From Chitinimonas sp. BJB300 (GTDB lineage: Bacteria > Pseudomonadota > Gammaproteobacteria > Burkholderiales > Chitinimonadaceae), in the NCBI RefSeq assembly GCF_002735695.1, contig NZ_PDZH01000044.1, forward strand, positions 1 through 34,659: a stretch of 34,659 nt of DNA, read 5' to 3'. A program made the translations under genes and the position numbers. Shown in pieces: positions 32,140 through 34,659 of the stretch (the first letter of the stretch is position 1; each line of letters starts with the position of its first letter). The notes beneath the pieces are model-generated. The model ran no database searches and was not told the origin of the DNA. It saw nothing but the letters and a program-made list of their open reading frames with translations.

Positions 32140-33720
32140 TTAATTGACCGATACATTTTCAAAATTGTTATTGATAAATGGACTGAGCTTGTAACCCGCC
32201 ACATTCTTTTGGAAAGCCACGGTAATCAACGGTTCCACCAAGCTAGCATAAGGCATTTCGTCGATAAACACCCTTTGAGCAGCTTCATATAGCTTGGTTC
32301 GTTCCTTGATGTCAGTAGTGCGCTTTGCCTTGGCGATAAGACTATCAAACTCCTTATTGCACCAGCGCGAGCGGTTCTCGCCTGATTCAGCTGCCGAGCA
32401 GCTCAAGTTCGGCGTTAGGAAGTTGTCTGGATCGCCATTGTCGCCAGCCCAACCGTAGATGGTTACATCATGTTCACCAGCTTTGGTGCGCTTTTGCAGT
32501 TCCACCCACTCCATAACTGTCACCTTCACATTTACGCCGATCTTTTTCCAGTCGGCCTGTAACATCTCGGCAGTTAATTTCGGATTGGGGTTAGATCCGC
32601 TGCCGCCATTCCTAACCAAAATGTTGATGTCAAAGCCATTTTCGAAGCCGGCTTCCTTGAGGAGCTTCTTGGCTTTTTCCACGTCGAGTTTGTATTCAGG
32701 AATGGATTTGTTATACCCCCACATCTTCGAGGGCAACGGCAGGTGTGCCGGTGTGGCATTGCCTTGCCAGATGGCTTTAATCATGGCGGGTTTGTCGATT
32801 GCGTAGGCTAGGGCTTGGCGTACGCGTTTATCTTTCAGCTGCGGTTTCTGCGAGTTGAAGGAAACATAGGTCAGTATCAGCGCCGGGTTTTGCAGAACGG
32901 TCAGCTTGGGGTCGGCCTTAAGGTTTGGGATATCGGCAGGGTTTGGGTAGACCATTAAATTACATTCGCCCCCCTTGAGTTTCTGGGTACGTACCGAACC
33001 ATCGGGGGAAATGGAGAAGATCAACTTGCTGCTGCCGGGTTTGCCTCGCCAGTAATTAGGGTTGGCGTCGTAACGGATCTGCGCACCTTTGTCGTAGCGC
33101 TTGAAAACGTAGGGTCCGGTACCGATGGGCTTGAGATTGATGTCGCCAGGTTTGCCGGTTTTTTCCAATTGCTGTGCATACTCGGCCGAAACAATATCAG
33201 TGAAGCCCATGCCAAGGTTGGCAATGAAGGGCGATTCGGGTTGGCTCAGCGTGAACTTGACCTTGTAATCATTGACCCTCTCGATGGATTTAATCAGGGA
33301 TGGGAAACCCATGTCGCTTGCATAGGGCCATCCTTGCAGGCTGGCTTTGGCCCCTGGGTGCTTGTTATCAATCATCCGTTGGAAGGTCCACAGCACATCG
33401 TCGGCATTGAAGTCACGGGTGGGCTTGAACCACTCGGTAGTGTGGAATTTCACCCCCTTGCGCAGGTAGAAGGTGTATTCGAGGCCGTCGGGGCTGATGT
33501 CCCATTTTTCAGCGAGGGCGGGGATGACACGCGTGCCGCCTTTCTCGAACTCTACGAGACGGTTGTAGATGGCCTCGGTAGAGGCGTCATGCGTTGCAGC
33601 GGCGGTAAACATGCCGCCGTCGAAACCTTCGGGTGCTGCTTCCGAGCAGTAGACCAGCGGTTTGGCGTGGGCGGCGGCGGACAGTGCAAGGGCAATGGCA
33701 GTGTATTTGATCAGTTTCAT
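32140..33720 (-). CDS. ABC transporter substrate-binding protein, dipeptide type
   Basis: This is a periplasmic solute-binding protein of the extracellular family 5 (DppA/OppA). The 526-residue product starts with a signal peptide of 19 residues (MKLIKYTAIALALSAAAHA, cleavage before KPLVYC). It has VYCSEAAPEGFD, GTGPYVFKRYDKGAQIRYD, SPDGSVRTQKLKGGECNLM and GWAGDNGDPDNFL, all typical of DppA-like receptors for di- or oligopeptides or haem. The permease and ATPase partners are not in the window. The ATG at 33720 fits the signal peptide; the longer upstream frame to 33810 does not. Confidence 0.93.
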   Translation of the reverse strand: MKLIKYTAIALALSAAAHAKPLVYCSEAAPEGFDGGMFTAAATHDASTEAIYNRLVEFEKGGTRVIPALAEKWDISPDGLEYTFYLRKGVKFHTTEWFKPTRDFNADDVLWTFQRMIDNKHPGAKASLQGWPYASDMGFPSLIKSIERVNDYKVKFTLSQPESPFIANLGMGFTDIVSAEYAQQLEKTGKPGDINLKPIGTGPYVFKRYDKGAQIRYDANPNYWRGKPGSSKLIFSISPDGSVRTQKLKGGECNLMVYPNPADIPNLKADPKLTVLQNPALILTYVSFNSQKPQLKDKRVRQALAYAIDKPAMIKAIWQGNATPAHLPLPSKMWGYNKSIPEYKLDVEKAKKLLKEAGFENGFDINILVRNGGSGSNPNPKLTAEMLQADWKKIGVNVKVTVMEWVELQKRTKAGEHDVTIYGWAGDNGDPDNFLTPNLSCSAAESGENRSRWCNKEFDSLIAKAKRTTDIKERTKLYEAAQRVFIDEMPYASLVEPLITVAFQKNVAGYKLSPFINNNFENVSVN

Positions 33721-33772
33721 GAGGTATCTCGCGAAAACAGGCATCGACTGGATGCCAATGAACAAGCGGCGT

Positions 33773-33800
33773 AAAAAAGGACAGGCATGCCTGTCCTTTT
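33773..33800 (-). terminator. Intrinsic terminator between the two binding-protein genes
   Basis: A perfect palindrome of AAAAGGACAGGCA with its complement lies between the two genes. On the minus strand it ends in six T residues, so it should end the transcript of the second, truncated gene before the first. Confidence 0.88.
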
Positions 33801-33818
33801 CATCCTGCAATGGCGGTC

Positions 33819-34532
33819 TTATTTAATCGACACACCATAGAAAGCCATCAGGCCAAACGGACTGATCTTGAAGTTCTGCACCGACTTGCGCACCGGTACA
33901 TTGACCGTCGAGTGGGCTATCGTGGTCCAAGGCAGTTCCTTCTTAAAGATTTCCTGCGCCTTGGTATACATCTCGGTGCGTTGCTTCACATCGGTTGTAC
34001 GTTTGGCATCGGTTATCAACTTGTCGAAAGACTTGTCGCACCATTGGGCGTAGTTTGCGCCGCCGATGGCTTCGCAACTCAGATTGGTGCCCAGCCAATT
34101 GTCTGGGTCGCCATTGTCACCAGTCCAGCCGAACATACCGGCATCGATTTCGCCCGCTTTGGCGCGCTTGAGGTATTCGCCCCATTCATAGGTCGTGATA
34201 CTGGCCTTGACGCCGATCTTGGCCCAGTCGGCCTGGATCATTTCCGCCATCAACTTGGCGTTGGGGTTGTAGGGGCGCTGTACCGGCATGGCCCAGAGGG
34301 TAGTCTCAAAGCCATTTGGGAAGCCGGCCTTGACTAGTTCAGCTTTGGCGGCAGCCGTGTTGTAGGCGGCGTCTTTCAGATTCTTGTTGTAGGACCATTG
34401 CGTAGGCGGCATCGGAGCAACGGCAGGTTGGCCCATACCCTGGTAGACCGCTTCGATAATGGCTTTCTTGTTGATGGCCATATCCAGCGCACGACGCACC
34501 GCAAGGTTGTCGAGCGGCTTGTGCTTGACGTT
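33819..34532 (-). pseudogene. Second dipeptide-binding protein, 5'-truncated by an insertion sequence
   Basis: The frame reads as the C-terminal half (about 237 residues) of a DppA-like binding protein closely related to the gene at 32140-33720. It contains NVKHKPLDNLAVRRALDMAI, GWTGDNGDPDNWLGTNLSC and ends YGVSIK. Upstream of about 34532 the frame runs into sequence that matches the terminal repeat of an insertion sequence, and the translated product no longer resembles the family. So the 5' half is cut off by an inserted element and lies outside the window. The remaining part probably makes no exported product. Confidence 0.8.
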
Positions 34533-34551
34533 GTAACTGATGTTACGCAGT
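34533..34551 (+). repeat. Terminal inverted repeat, left end of the insertion sequence
   Basis: GTAACTGATGTTACGCAGT pairs with 109-127 at 18 of 19 positions. Its inner CTGATG core is similar to ends of IS4-type elements. Confidence 0.75.
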
Positions 34552-34571
34552 GCATACGATAACCTGTCGCC

Positions 34572-34659
34572 ATGAAGAACAAAGAACTCGATTTGTACAC
34601 CGACTATTTGCTGAGCACGTTTGGTGCGGCGACAGCAACGGGCTTGTCGGCGATGGTAG
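34572..34659 (+). CDS. Transposase, N-terminal fragment
   Basis: From ATG 34572 the frame stays open to the window edge and gives 29 residues with LDLYTDYLLSTFGAATATGL, a hallmark start of IS4/IS701-like DDE transposases. It is the first part of the element whose last part is seen at the left edge of the window, or of a second copy. The frame is on the plus strand, opposite to the interrupted binding-protein gene. Confidence 0.75.
   Translation, partial: MKNKELDLYTDYLLSTFGAATATGLSAMV

Larger units (their letters stand above)
34533..34659 (+). mobile_element. Left end of an insertion sequence (partial)
   Basis: From about 34533 the sequence is an insertion-sequence end: a terminal repeat at 34533-34551, a 20-base leader and a transposase start at 34572. 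The repeat is nearly the reverse complement of that at 109-127. The element continues beyond the window. It has inserted into the second dipeptide-binding-protein gene. Confidence 0.75.

Noticed and set aside
33169-33774. 201-residue open frame antisense to the first binding-protein gene
   Set aside because: It is a complement of the conserved substrate-binding protein with no signal or motif.
1-34659. CRISPR arrays, tRNA and rRNA genes
   Set aside because: No regularly spaced repeats and no recognisable cloverleaf or rRNA segments were seen by eye.

Overview
The window looks like chromosomal DNA of a Gram-negative betaproteobacterium, most likely of the order Neisseriales. The clues are the ribosomal order rpsF-priB-rpsR-rplI, the cluster mltG-tmk-holB-pilZ followed by tatD and a metallo-beta-lactamase-fold gene, type II secretion pseudopilins, and a YjfB-type small protein. 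The order-level call is inference. There is no prophage, CRISPR array, rRNA or tRNA that I can recognise.

Layout. Both edges lie inside copies of one insertion sequence: the last 38 codons of a transposase at 1-117 and the first 29 codons of one at 34572-34659, with matching inverted ends. Between them come purU and a small lipoprotein (205-1530). Next is a type II secretion block, a membrane protein then gspF, a MazG-like pyrophosphohydrolase and gspG-H-I-J-K (1586-6630). On the minus strand follow a phosphomannomutase/phosphoglucomutase, a receiver-GGDEF diguanylate cyclase and dapD (6693-11033). A Lys-rich secreted protein and a YjfB-like protein come next. The housekeeping run is a DinG/YoaA helicase, mltG, tmk, holB, pilZ, a penicillin-acylase-family hydrolase, tatD and a PhnP-like hydrolase (12284-21621). 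Then come a type II NADH dehydrogenase, the ribosomal operon with a strong terminator, and a second diguanylate cyclase (24831-26669). The minus-strand operon comF-cupin-trmL diverges from bioB. SelD and mnmH (selenouridine tRNA modification) diverge from start codons only 2 bp apart. The right edge has a VOC protein and two tandem dipeptide-type binding proteins, the second cut off by the insertion sequence.

Functional themes. Pseudopilins with GspF build part of a secretion pseudopilus, but GspC, D, E, L and M are not here. Two cyclases, each with GGEEF and an upstream RxxD inhibitory site, plus PilZ and YjfB, point to surface and motility control. SelD supplies selenophosphate to MnmH.

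The most interesting non-gene signals are a two-copy, roughly 141-bp structured repeat with inverted ends (9971-10112 and 17430-17570), an inverted repeat over the putative bioB promoter, and a candidate S6:S18 leader hairpin. I did not find a clearly new multi-gene system.
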